Source: Sipunculus nudus (lineage: Eukaryota > Annelida > Sipuncula > Golfingiida > Sipunculidae). From it: a DNA stretch of 64,000 nucleotides. Location: assembly GCA_026874595.1 (NCBI GenBank), contig CM049311.1:56752453-56816452 (forward strand), written 5' to 3'. Shown piece by piece: positions 1-14,000 of the stretch. A program made the position numbers and the translations under genes. Position 1 is the first letter of the stretch, and every line of letters starts with the position of its first letter. The notes beneath the pieces were generated by a model. That model was not told the DNA's origin. It saw nothing but the letters and a program-made list of their open reading frames with translations, and did not search any database.

Positions 1-505
1 GCAAACTTCTAAAACATATCATGGCACCACCTATACATACTCATATTGAGACACAAAAGTTTATAACCCAGCTACAGCATGTTTTACAGTCAAATTACTC
101 CTGCGAGACCCAATTGATCACACCTATGCATGACCTGATGCGGCGTTATGACGACATGCAGGGGACACTATAGGCCATGGACATTGCGGTACTCGATTTC
201 TGCAAGGCTTTCGATAATGTTCAACAAAGGAGGCGGGAACTTCGATTAAATCTTATGCGTAAGATTGTAAATAACAGAGTGGCAATTACGTTGAAAAACA
301 TTCTCACTAAATCAGACTGTCACACCCGAAGAAATCATGCTTAGTTTGCTTTCACGTATAAACACTTGAGATCTGTCACAAACCAGTACAGGAACCCCTT
401 CTTCGTACGAACTTTTCCTGAGTAGAATTCTCTTGCCGAGTCTATAGTGAACACGGATACCACCAATGTATTTATAAGACACGGCTCAGGGCACAACCCT
501 TAACG
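1..505 (+). mobile_element. LINE (non-LTR retrotransposon) ORF2 remnant, internally deleted
   Basis: In the forward frame the first 230 bases read as the start of a reverse transcriptase domain. The block around 191-222 encodes LDFCKAFDNV, the catalytic-Asp motif A typical of LINE reverse transcriptases (usually LDFSKAFD). An in-frame TAG lies just before it, at about 170. From about 390 to 500 the translation resembles the ORF2 C-terminus of the same kind of element (a segment like FFVRTFPE followed by a stop where Trp is usual, then NSLAESIV). Only about 150 bases separate the two parts, so most of the RT domain is deleted. The copy is truncated by the window edge and cannot be functional. 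I cannot assign the clade. Confidence 0.7.
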
Positions 506-2138
506 CGCATGCATTACCCCCTCAATCAGCCGACGACGGCGACGCAACAGTTTTCAGCATTGCGCCAGTCACTAAGAAAAGCAATTGAGGAGTCCATTCA
601 GATTTCCCTCCATGAGCATCATACTCTGAAGAGAACTCAAACCAGTACTGAACCAGAACCACGTGACCAAGAATGTGTATAATTCGGCCCCAATAAATAA
701 TAGGTAAATTTCCTCATATGTGTGTATGATGTAATTTGCTCGCCATTTTTTTCTGTCATATTGGAATAATTATTTTCTTAGCTTACTTGTATATAACGTG
801 CCCTTTACGTATAGGATTAACGTTGACAAAGTTATTGACATTTTATTATTTACTAGTTATTGACTAGTCATTTAAATTATGATTTACTCTGTGATATGCC
901 ACATAGGTCTCTAGACATTTAAAGTAAACTAGACTTCTATTTTATAATTATTTTAATTGATGAATTTGTTTCTTCTCTTCTCTGTTCTTTATGATGGGTA
1001 TACTGTGCGTAGTAAGGACTCAGTCGTCATTGTATTCCATGTTTTTTTTTATTTTTTAAATATGCTTGGTATGATCAGTCCTATACACACGCTATTTCTA
1101 AAAATGTAGCAATATTTTAGTTTTGTAGTCCTTAATTATTGTTCACATCTATTTTTAACACTTTTGATTTTAAATGACTACATATAATTTAGTTTCTATA
1201 TCAGGTATACCTTGTATGCCTTTTTTCTCTAGTACAAACCTTTATCACAAGGGGAACACTATGGAAATCCTTGGTTATGTCAAGATACTGTTTTTTATGA
1301 TGATTTTTTTATATACATTTATCTGACTAATTAATTTAACCCAATCAATCAACCAGACAGTGTACAGTTTTTTTCAAACTGTGTTGGGACACACGGACAT
1401 GAAAAAGAGACGCTGTGCATGGACTGTTCATTTAGGCCTTCGTAATTTAATTATTCGACCGATACGTTAACTAAATTACGGGTATTAATTCTGCGATACA
1501 GTCGATTTATTTTATGTATTAACAGTAAAACTAGATATAGGGATACTTTGGACTGCATATATATTTAGTGCAGCTCATGACTGTACATGCATGGCTGAAT
1601 TTAACCCGCAGCGACTCTATAGTTGGCTCTGTAAGCCTACATTAACAATAGGCCTAATTATGAAATTGCCTAAGCTTACACCTGTAGTCGTGAAATCACA
1701 GCTATAAGCATAAGCTCAGCTGTGGCGCCTGGGACACGACACGGTAGAAATAGTATATACTTGTGATTTTGTATTCAAGGATTGCTAATTCGTGCACGAA
1801 CTAAATAACATGTCAGGTCGCGCAAAAGCGGTGTACAGACCTCGTGGAATAAAACCCTCATATAAATTAATGTGCAAATCTTTCCTTATGGATAGAGTAA
1901 GTGAAGTGTGTCGATATTATACCTGTAAAAGGGACCTTTTGCCTCACAAGCCTCCCTCAACTCCGAAGCCTACAGACAACAAATGACTCATACGTCATGA
2001 TGCTCAGCATGTGACATTATAGCCAAACAATCACAACTGTCACATTTTGAAAAATATGTTGAACTAAAACTGTGAAATTATTGACATTAACCAGTCTATA
2101 AATTACCATTACATTTGTCAAAAATGTTTCAAATGTTT
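506..2138. other. Intergenic, no gene seen
   Basis: AT-rich sequence downstream of the LINE remnant. One 64-codon frame at 1792-1986 has no recognisable motif. I see no RNA gene or clear repeat structure. Confidence 0.5.
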
Positions 2139-2216
2139 AGGTGGCACCACTGGTGATCAACATTCATAGTAAATTTCAAGGCAATCCATGCAAATGATAT
2201 TGAGAGATTGATGCTT
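2139..2216 (+). repeat. Fragment of the F2-type core repeat
   Basis: The segment starts with a GGTGGCACCAC motif followed by a stretch like 'gatcaacattcatagtaaatttcaaggcaatccatgca' in spirit. This is the same order of motifs as the 338-base core repeat at 53.2-57.1 kb and the copies ending at 19361 and 44148. It is a single degraded partial unit. Confidence 0.5.
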
Positions 2217-3400
2217 TTTGTAAATTTATACCAATATATCCACTACTGATGCAAGAAAAAATTCACACAATTGTGGGTCTAAAGCTAAGATTCCTTATGT
2301 ATGGAATGCGGAATGCGTATATAAAATCGATATTGACTAAATAAATAAGGTGCGATTTCTTATGAGCAGATCCGGCATGCGAAATGCGTATCCGGCAAAA
2401 CGAATCGCTACATGTAGGGCTCTCTGATGATTTCGGTTTGGTATCGAGGGGCAACACAGAAAACGTAAATGCCGCCTTGCAGGTTAATATTAAATCTCTC
2501 AACACCCATTCCCGCATGCCGTATTCCGTTACATAAGGAATCTTAACTTTATCTTATAAAAAACACTTTGATCTAATCTTATTCAAGTGCTGAAAAAGCA
2601 CGGGAATTCCTATTTTATCATAACAATGGCACTAAGTCGTTATCACGCAACTCCTCTCTGACCACGCCCTGGAAATGCCCTCCTTGTCTCCCAAGTGTCC
2701 ATAACATTGCGTGTTCTTACGGAATAATTTTCTAAATTTTCTCATAAATTATAAGGAATTTGAAATTGAGAAATCCAGTTAAGAGTTCATCGCAATGGCC
2801 ATCTATCAAATAACTACGTCAGTGTATTGCAAGGGTAGTACACATATATACAGCGCCATCTATCGTGTTGTAATGGAACTGGTATTCCATTGCGAAATAT
2901 TAAACGGATAATACTAGTACGCTTGCTTACAAGTGTGTTTAATTAAGGGACAATGTCTATTTGATAGGCAAATGCCGAAAGATGATAACACTGATATGAC
3001 TGATGGTATTCTTACATACTGACTTATCTGGAAGAAATTGGGAACGCCATTCGTTAGAGGTGGCACCGCATTCTGGTTACAATTAGGCCTACACGTCAGT
3101 CATGTGATCAATATGTGTGGAAATTTAGTAATGATTGGTAAAACAGTTCATGAAATAAAGGTAAAAGATTTTGCACTGTATATTCAAACACGTGAATTCA
3201 GGAAATTCAGAGTCACGTAGAAACATCAGTTTGAAAACAATTCCACCAACAAAAGTGTTAATAGGATGCCCCTATAGGTCATAGCAAATATATTCTTATA
3301 TATGAGTTGAAGGCTTTTTACTGACCGATCTGGTGATTCTTAGTATGTGGGAAAGACAATTTCGGATGGCAGGGATTTGCTAATCAGGTGGCGTCATCTG

Positions 3401-3940
3401 CAGGTTATAGTCACGCCAGTCGTGATGAGTATGTGTGCAAATTTGGTGAAGAAAGGTTTAAGAGATACTAAATAAAAGGAAGGGGCGGGACAGACGGGCG
3501 GAACGACGGACAGTGGTCTTCCCTCCTACGGATGGGGGGGGGGGGGGGGGGGGGGGGACCCCATCTGAGCCCTGGATCAGGCCAGCGGGTGCAGCTTACA
3601 TAGAAATATGTGGCCTATATATCTATTGTTTAATAACCACACGTGAACGTTTCTTTTGTCAAACAAAATAACATTTATAAAATTTCAGGTTATAGTCACG
3701 CCAGTCGTGATGAGTATGTGTGCAAATTTGGTGAAGAAAGGTTTAAGAGATACTAAATAAAAGGAAGGGGCGGGACAGACGGGCGGAACGACGGACAGTG
3801 GTCTTCCCTCCTACGGATCGGGGGAAGGGGGGGACCCCATCTGAGCCCTGGATCAGGCCAGCGGGTGCAGCTTACATAGAAATATGTGGCCTATATATCT
3901 ATTGTTTAATAACCACACGTGAAATTTATAAAATTTCAGG
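3401..3940 (+). repeat. Tandem duplication of about 285 bp, two copies
   Basis: Copy one runs from 3401 to 3685 and copy two from 3686 to about 3940. They are nearly identical through a (gggcgggacagacgggcgg)-like stretch, a G tract and a segment ending at 'accacacgtgaa'. Copy one has an uninterrupted G run of about 25 (3533-3557) where copy two has a broken run (GGGGGAAGGGGGGG). Copy two lacks about 25 bases present near the end of copy one. The near identity suggests a recent duplication. Confidence 0.85.
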
Positions 3941-4181
3941 CTCATTTAGTAGCTGATGGTCCATGCCACATTCTCTAAATTTCTCTCGACTTCTTTTGTA
4001 ATGCTCCCACTATCTGTTACACCTTTGAGATGTATGGTTTTCTTTTTCCATGTATTGGGTCCATAATACATGTCATCCACATGCAATCCTGACTGCACCG
4101 AGGCGAAACGTATCGACATATCATGACTGGTGTCCTTGGTGTATCAATAGAGGCATGGGAAAGGTCGTCCGTCAGATAATC

Positions 4182-4200
4182 GTATATATATATATATATA
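4182..4200. repeat. Short (TA)n microsatellite
   Basis: Simple alternating AT tract of about 19 bases. Confidence 0.9.
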
Positions 4201-4938
4201 AAGTACGTGTGGAAACTAGTGTTGGGACCAATGATCGAATATACTCGATGATCGGTCGGCTGACGCAGATGATTGATCTGCATTGCAAAAATCAAAGGGT
4301 TTTTCACGGAGGTTAGACTTTCATAAAATTACACGAACAAATTTTTTAGAATGATCTGTGTTTACTAATGGATTCACGCCTAATTTTACTATAGGCCTAT
4401 ACACATTTAGGCTGTGGAATTTTTAGGTATATTTGCCAGGATGTAGGCCTATATGTCAATTAAGAGGCAGTACAGGTATATATTGATTTGATATGAAATT
4501 TCATACTCCTGGAGGTCAACCAATGTTTACTGATGATTGATCATCAAATTATAATGGATTCCAAACTTTTCTCATAAGCGACTAATAATCGATCATCGGT
4601 TGCCGATATGCGGTGGATGGTCGATTATGATCAAGGAAACGACTCCCGACACCAGCAGAAACCGATTTGAAAGACTGCGCACCACATAAACTCGGGCACG
4701 AATGACTTCACAAGAGGATGTGCCCTGCAGAACGTCAGTCTGGCGACATATGGCGCTTGAATCCAGATAACTTATGGGTACATAGTATGTACCGTTCTTT
4801 GTTAGTATTGGTGCCAATATAATCTTCTCACATTTATCACGCAAACTGCTGAATTATATACATTCAAACGTTTGTTGGCTATCATTCATTTCGGAAGACT
4901 TATTACTGGGATATGTAGTGGGTTCTGCATGCTACATG

Positions 4939-6194
<1,256 letters not shown>

Positions 6195-6415
6195 TCTCAT
6201 GATTATTCATATTCTGAACACTTAGTAGCTTCATTGCAGCACTTATGAATGTCAATAATGTTTGCATGACATGTATCTCACTGTATAAAAAGAAAATCAT
6301 GAATATTCATGTTCCGAAGACATAGTAGGTTCACTGCAGCATTTGTGAATGTTCATAATATGTCCATGACATGTATGTCACTGCTGTATAAAAAGAGAAT
6401 TATTATTCATCATCT
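6195..6415 (+). repeat. Tandem duplication of about 105 bp, two copies
   Basis: Both copies contain a 'catgattattcat / catgaatattcat' start, a '(t)tcactgcagca' middle and a 'catgacatgtat(c/g)tcactg(ctg)tataaaaag' end. Two diverged copies lie head to tail. Confidence 0.75.
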
Positions 6416-7798
6416 ACTATTGCATTTAGATTCACTGTAACACTTTTAACTCCATGATAGCCATAACGTGTGTGGGATGCTGCATCAAAGTATACTCATC
6501 ACGTTTTATGACCAGAGCACTATTCCTAGCTTTAATCGACCTATTTTCAGGACAGCTGTCAACCCCTTGAGCGCGTTTCATGTACAATTTTTTCTATATT
6601 TTTTTTACTAATAAAATGTATATTCTGTTGAAGATGTTCAGCAAACAAACAATAATATACATAAACTTTATCATAGATCACATACAACTCTCGTATCAAA
6701 TATTAAATTTACATCCAAATGAATGCAGTATATTTGTAATATTATTTACATAGTTTCAGAGTATGGATAAGAAGTTTGACAGTTTCCAAATTAACGTACA
6801 GTGCTGAATGAAGTGGTGGTGTGTGTTGAGTGTGCTGGCAAACATGAACTAAATTTTATCAAAATACATTCTCCAGATAAACATTCTGGATCAGACCATG
6901 TTTTTCCTTCTTTTTATTTTGTCATTAAATCTGTATGTCACCACTATGGCCATCTGATCATCTGCTGTAAGTGAAGATTAGGGCTGTAATGATTCATTTC
7001 ACAATATATGTATCTTTATACTGGCTTCACGATACATTGCACAATGTGATATATACTAAGTGTATTAGCTCATGTTTATATGGATTGTGGAAATTGTACC
7101 ATTCTTTTTATAATCTATTCCCAGACCACTCATAAATTTCAAATTTTATTTCAAACATGAAACAGTTTATTTACAACGGAAAAGTCAATAAGTTGCCTTG
7201 TTTTTTGTCTTTGACCAATGAAGCTTCACCCTGAGACTGTCAAACGTCTTTTTCCATCATATGATCATATATCGTCAACATATCCATACAGGAACATCTG
7301 ATGATATCATTACGATATCTGACTTAGTATCACAATGTATCAGTGCATCGGTGAATCTTAACAGCCCCGGTGGTGATGCTGTTGTGTCTGTGCTGTGCTG
7401 GCTGTCTGGGTCTCTCACCTGGATCAGCATAATCCCACTCTGTAGCAACAGCTAGTCACAGACAGACTGTAAGCACTAAAATAATATTCTCTTAGATCAA
7501 TCACATTTCTCCACCACGCCCACTACAGCTGCATTGGCTAACTGACATGTCAATCATACAAGTGACAAACATTTCAGCCTACAGCATTCGTGAGCCAGTG
7601 GCCACACCCCTTTTTTTTAATTTCTCCTTTCTCCTGATACATGTGTCAGTCATGCAGACTTGGGATCTGGATCATAGTGGCTTTCATGCTGGGCCCAGAA
7701 ATCATCCCCAATATCCTGCTCATGATTATTCATGAGCTGAGTCAATACCTGAAATACTGTATCTCCTATGCTTGCCTGCTGAAAAATGCCACTATTTG
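6416..7798. other. Region immediately 3' of the SENP6/7-like gene
   Basis: AT-rich with no open coding region I can support. Further AATAAA hexamers on the minus strand occur at 7166-7171 and 7145-7150. They could serve as distal polyadenylation signals if the 3' UTR is long. Confidence 0.4.
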
Positions 7799-7804
7799 TT
7801 TATT
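7799..7804 (-). promoter_or_regulatory. Candidate polyadenylation signal AATAAA
   Basis: A canonical AATAAA on the minus strand, 33 nt after the TGA stop at 7838-7840. It would give a very short 3' UTR. Similar hexamers further downstream (7166-7171) are alternatives, and the sequence alone cannot choose between them. Confidence 0.35.
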
Positions 7805-7837
7805 TGTATATATTAAATATCACCTCAGGAATGAACG

Positions 7838-8017
7838 TCAGCATGACTCCTCCTTTATAGCAGGCATGTCTTGCATGTCTGGCACATTAAGGTCAGGGTT
7901 CATCTTCTGTTTGAGTGCCCATATCAACATTCTTAGTTCTTCTCGTTTCCGCAAAACCGTCTCCTCCAAGAACCAGGCCATCAGGTGTACTGGCATTGTG
8001 TAGTCGACCACAGGATT
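7838..8017 (-). CDS. SENP6/7: SENP6/7-like exon 18 (last coding exon)
   Basis: Follows a good acceptor (GCAATTTCAG) in phase 0 and continues directly from VESFFE with [16 protein letters not shown], the helix after the catalytic Cys. [14 protein letters not shown] matches the KREEIRNIILKLQ tail of the human protein. It ends in TGA at 7838-7840 after about 60 residues, with a short acidic tail ending KEESC. Confidence 0.93.
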   Translation of the reverse strand, partial: NPVVDYTMPVHLMAWFLEETVLRKREELRMLIWALKQKMNPDLNVPDMQDMPAIKEESC

Positions 8018-11000
8018 CTGAAATTGCAATACAGTTTTATTAAAGGAATACACACTGTGCACATATTACAGTATATAACTGCTGCCATAGTAATCATCAA
8101 ATGCAGACCATGATTTCACAAAGAGCTCCCAAAATCTGTGAGAGGTCATTTTTCTTATATGTCCGGAATATTGTGTTTTATCCCAATTAAGAAAGAACTA
8201 GGGACCCATGGGTCTCGACACTCAGCTGCATTTGTCTATAAAGATATATATTTATGAGGTTTTCCAAAATATTGGTCCTGTGATCAGTTTGAAGCCAACC
8301 TGTCTACCTAAACTGGTGTTATCATCCATAAACTATTTGTGAATGGATGGTCCTGTGACCTTAACCTTTGACCTTGTGACCCCAAAATTAAAAGGAAACT
8401 TCCCCTATTTGCAGGTGCACCACATGTTGATGATGGAAGAACTGAGATGAAAAGTTTGGCCAAGCCAAGCCAAAAGAAGTATACGCTCATCGAGCAGCTA
8501 CAGGTTGCTGCGGTCAAGACCTCAGCACTGTGCGCTCCTTAAGCACGTTCTCTGAGCCAACAGTCGCAGTGCCACACCAAGCCAAGCAAGGAGCCATAGG
8601 GGGCGCCCTCTTCTCTCCAGGGTTGAAGTCCTTGTTAGAAAGCTACAGCACCCACAGCCACAAAGCCCGAAGCAAACTGCATTCCCTCTACCGATCCCAG
8701 CAGCGGAGACCCAGCCATGCCATTCGAGAGCCGAACTCGATCATTGTGAACGACTTTACTTCGAGACGCAAAGCCCTTTTACTTGCGTTTTCGGTCATTT
8801 GGACCGTTTAACCAGTTTCCCAGTTATGCAAGTTAACAAGTTTTTTCGTCATCGGCAGAAAAGTTTGGCTTAAAATGCATTCACAATCTTTCTAAATCTT
8901 TCCTGTGACCTTGACCTTCGACCGCTGGACCCGAAAATAGACACTATTCTTACTTTAGTGATAAGTCATATATACATGTTAGGTTTGAAACCAATATGTC
9001 AAACTAAACTGGAGTTACCATCTGGAAACTTACATGATTGTTGTCATTTGATAGTAAAACAAGGGACCCATGGGTCACGGCGCTCAGCTGATCGTGATTT
9101 GACTATAAATGTTTCTCCACTGTGATACTATATCGAGTCGATAAAGCTTATGAATATCATGTACATGTTGGGCTATTATAAAGGAATGTAATGTAATATG
9201 TGAGTAAATGAGTAAAGTGGTTTATTTTTTATTTATTTAGGAGGGGTTGAAAATTGTGATATATTTGAGTAAATATGAATGCAATGACAGCAGTAATAAG
9301 CAGTAGTAGAATGATGATAAGGCTATTTGTCGAAGGATCTAAAGTGTATGGTAGTCTGCAAGCGTTCAATTTGACAGATATGATGTTATGATTAACTGTG
9401 CTGATGAAGCGATTTATGAATATGTGACTGTATGACACAATATCTCTTTAGTCTTGACAAGGTACATTATTGTGATGCCCACTATGTCTACATATTACAC
9501 AATATTGACATAATTTCTGTCATGTACATAGGTACCTATGGACGAATAGTTATACAAAATATTAAAGTATGAATATATCTGATTCATCTTGTTCTTGCTT
9601 ACTGAGGCTGACTTTGGGATGGGGTTCGGAGAAGGGAAAAGTGAGGGCAGCATGAAGGTGGATGTAGAAATATTCTATTGTAATGTTTTTCATTTATATA
9701 AGAATATGAAAAGCTAAGAGGAAAGGGGCCCTCCTACTTGGTTATAGTAAAGTTCTAAATATATGATTGCAAACTAATACTCTAACAAGACTGTCATGAA
9801 GAAAAGCAGTAAAAGTTTTGAGATACTGTGTTGCATACGGAAATTTACAGATGGACAGGTAAGTGGACAGAATGGACTAATACCTTTATTTCACTTTCAA
9901 GAGAATAATGCATTTAAGTTTATATATAATCCTATTTTTTTAAGCAGATCCACTTTTTCCATTAAGAAGTTTTTATCTGAATCATTTATTTATTTACAGG
10001 TTTATAAATTTTTAATTAAAAAACCTGAAAATATAAGTTAAAATATTAGAATTGTTGCAAAAGTTGCAATCATTATATATACAGAGTAAAAAACATTGGG
10101 TCATATTATGCATACACATATATTTTATTATTTTTAAATCATAAATGTTTAAACTGATTTTAAAAGAAAATAATGCCACAACATGGCATCTACAAGAGTA
10201 TTCCTTGAATCACTATTAAAAAGTGTTGCATATTGGAGTTTTCAGGACATGCTTAATTTTATTCACCAAAATAAAATAAAAGTAAATTTGATAAAATAAA
10301 ACATCTTTTCAAATAAAGTATACACACTGTTGGTTAGATGAGGGACAAACAATATCATTGTGCTATATCATTACTATCCCAGTTTTAATTAATTACTGGA
10401 ATTAATAGTCAATTTCACACCTGGTGAAGTTTTTACTCTTCTGAAGTAAGGAATTACTTGTCTCATGAACATCCACATTTTCACAGCAATACACCACTTT
10501 GTGGACACAATTAAATGTACATTTTAATCATTGTAACCCTGGTGGTTCAATACAAAATCTAAAATGTAGCATGTCCAAGAATAAAATAAAATACAGAAAA
10601 ATTATAACATTCATCTAGTTTTTGCACCAGCTGGGGGGGGGGATGAGTGCAGGGCGAGGGGAAGCCTGCTAGTAGTGGCCAAGCTGGGCCAAGGTAAGCT
10701 GCCTGGGGTGGGTTACATAATGCAAGTGAAGGCTGTACTACCAGGTGGGCTAGATGTAACCAACACTTGACATAGTGTATGAAAACTTGAATAAAGCTTT
10801 TCTTTTCAATCAATTCCTTTGAAATTTCAGATTTTAAAAGATTAAATCCTTATGCATATATGCTGGGAAAATTAAATCAACAGTGCCAAAGTTGGACAAA
10901 ATTTAAGGTATGGATTTTTTATTTATGCTAATAACTTGAAAATTTGCAAAATTCAGATCTAATTTTGGGTAAACAATTGAATCTTGATTAAATAAAGTTA

Positions 11001-14000
11001 TATTCCTGAAAAAAGGTCTCTAGGTTCAGCAATTCTCATGTGAGTAAATATATTTCCTGATTTTTAAAAACAAGGGACCTATGGGTCACGGCGCTCAGCT
11101 GATCATGATTGAACTATAAATGTATCACCATTGTGATACTATATTTAGTCGACAAACCTTATAAATATCATGGACCTATTAGGCTATTATAAAGGAATAT
11201 AATGTAATATGTGAGTAAATCATGTATGAAATTACCTGACTGATGGATTAATATGGAGTAAATATAGTGGTTTATTTTTTATTTATTTGGGAGCTGTTAA
11301 AAATAGCAATATATTTGAGCAAATATGAATACAATGACAGTACACTAAGCAGTGGTAGAATGATGATAAGGCTATTTGTTGAAAGATCTATAGTGTATGG
11401 AAGTCCGCAAGATTTCAATTTGACATATATAATGTTATTATTAACTATGCTGAAGAGTGGATTTATGAATTGTGACTGTATGACATGGTATCTCTTAGGT
11501 CTTGACAAGGTACATTATATTGATGCCCACCACATCTACATATAACACAATATTGACATAATTTCTGGCACGTACATAGGCAACAAACAGTTATACAATA
11601 TATAAAAATATGAATATATCTGATTCAACTTGTTCTCGTTTACTGAGGCTGACATTGGGATGGGGTTCGGAGAAGGAAACAGTGTGGGCAGCAAGGAGGG
11701 TTGGATTTAGAGAGAAAAGGAGATAGAGAGAGAGGGAGGGAGCATTCAACAGTACTCAAACACCTGGAAGGTTAAAATCTAAAATATTATGAAATGTAGA
11801 TAAAGTCTGAGAGAAAGAGGTAATCTAGGCTATGGTTGGTTGATATGATTGAAGAAATTGTTGCAAATAATATTTTAAGATCTGACCTTGCGTTGGTTGA
11901 TATGATTGAAGAAATTGTTGCAAATAATATTTTAAGATCTGACCTTGCGTTTTCATTGGATACCTTTTTGACAGGCTGTTGACAGTTCAACATTTTACAC
12001 ATTTGTCTAATGAGATCCAATTTTTTTAATTTAAACTTTAATTAAACTGTTTTTTCTTTTTTATGATATGTATACAGTTGCTATAAAATCCCCACTCCAC
12101 AGGCGGAAGGACTTGATGGAGGGGGGGGGGGTTACGATGGGAGTTACAACGCCTCTGTCTCTCTGTATATATTTTCTTCAAATTATTAAATTTTATGCTA
12201 TAGCAATAGCACTATTGTTGACAGTGCGAAGGAGCAAGGACTTAGTGGGGTGGGGGAAGGGGATGGTGGGAGTTACAATACCCTTGCATATACGAACAGG
12301 ATATGAAATTTAATTAATCAGAGCTTACAGGAAAAAAAAGATTATTCATAATTATCAAATATTTTAAACAGGCAAGAAAGCTAGAGAAACAAAGCAAATA
12401 ATTTTAATTCCCATTCTTCTGAGCCAGGAAATTATGAACAATTTTTACATAAATTCCCTTTTTTATAACATTTTTTTCAAGGTTTGAAAATGTAACTATA
12501 CATTTAGAGTATAACATATATATGTGAATATTTCAGTTGATTCACATTTCTTAATTGCATCAACATATATATCTAATAAATTAGGTTTATAGTACCTGTC
12601 AACATAATGGGGTGGAGGGAGGAAGGGAGGCATAGGGGTGAGAGAGAGAGAAAGAGAGAGAGAGAAAGAGAGCTAGAAAGAGAGAAAGGGAAAGAGAGAG
12701 GAGAAAGGCTCTCTGGTAATTACTGCCTGACCCAGCCTGATCCAGACACTGACAGAAGCAGTAGGCAAGGAGTGAAGGTGTTATGTAACAGCCTGGAACA
12801 CTGTTAACCAATGACTTGATGTAAACATTCAAGACATGGTGCTATAAATATGGGTCACTGTGCTCAGCTGAAGTTGGCCTTGAAGGTCTAAATCTAAAAT
12901 AATAATGGAGATCAAGTCTAAGATGAAAAGGTAATATATGCCATGGCTGGTTGACATGATTGGTTTGTATTGATGAGTGAGAAATTGTTGCAAATAATAT
13001 TTTGTGACCAAACCATGCATTCTCTAATGTCAAAATTGAAGCATGTGAGCAGTTTGTGAACATAAGATGTATATTATTACCATGATCATTGGCTGGCTTT
13101 TTGATAGTTTGTTGACAGTTCAGTAGTTTACACATTTGCTCAATTGGATCTATTTTACATAATATATATTATTAAATATATGTATTTTTATTTTATAAAA
13201 TGTATACATTTGAAAATAACTGATGTCTCCAGTCCCCAGATGCAAGAACCTGGTGGTGGTGGTTGGGGGGGGGGGGGGGGGGAAGGCTGGAATGATGGGA
13301 GTTACAATATCTCTGTATTAACATAGTGTATATACATATAGGATTTCCACTTAATTCAACAATACTTACAGGATTAAATAGTCCATTCACAATTACATAA
13401 TATTTAAAAAAGGACAGACAGACTGTTAGACAAACAAAGCTGATAATATATTTTAATATTTTAAAGTTTTTCATCTGCAATATTACACATCTGAATACAT
13501 AAGTTGCTTTCAAATTTCAGACTTTAATGGCTTAAATCCATACACATACAGCATATGAAAGTTATTTCAACAGTGCTTAAAGGAAAAATTTCATAATTAG
13601 TATATATATTTAATGATAATTGAGAGATGATGGACAGACAAGAGCTGATCACTTTATGTTCCATTCTCCTGGGGCAAGAATATGTTTCAATATTAGATCT
13701 TAATTTTTTCTAATCCAATTATCTTTCAAATTGAAAAAATTGTACACATTTGCAATAATAACTAATGTCCCAGTGCACAGGTGACGGTGAGGTGCTAAGG
13801 ATCAATGACAGCCGGGGGGGGGGGGGGGGGGGGTAAGAGATGGGATTTACAACACTTTTGCATAAACATTCAGGGCAAACAAAGCCTGATCTCCAATTCT
13901 GCTGAGGCTCGAAAATAATGAACACATGTTTGTATTAGATCCTCATTTTTTTATTTTAAGTTTAATTTGTATACATTTCCAATATAACATATATTTCTGA

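Noticed and set aside
7641-8003. 120-codon plus frame over the last SENP exon
   Set aside because: Antisense to a well-supported coding exon with clear homology on the minus strand.
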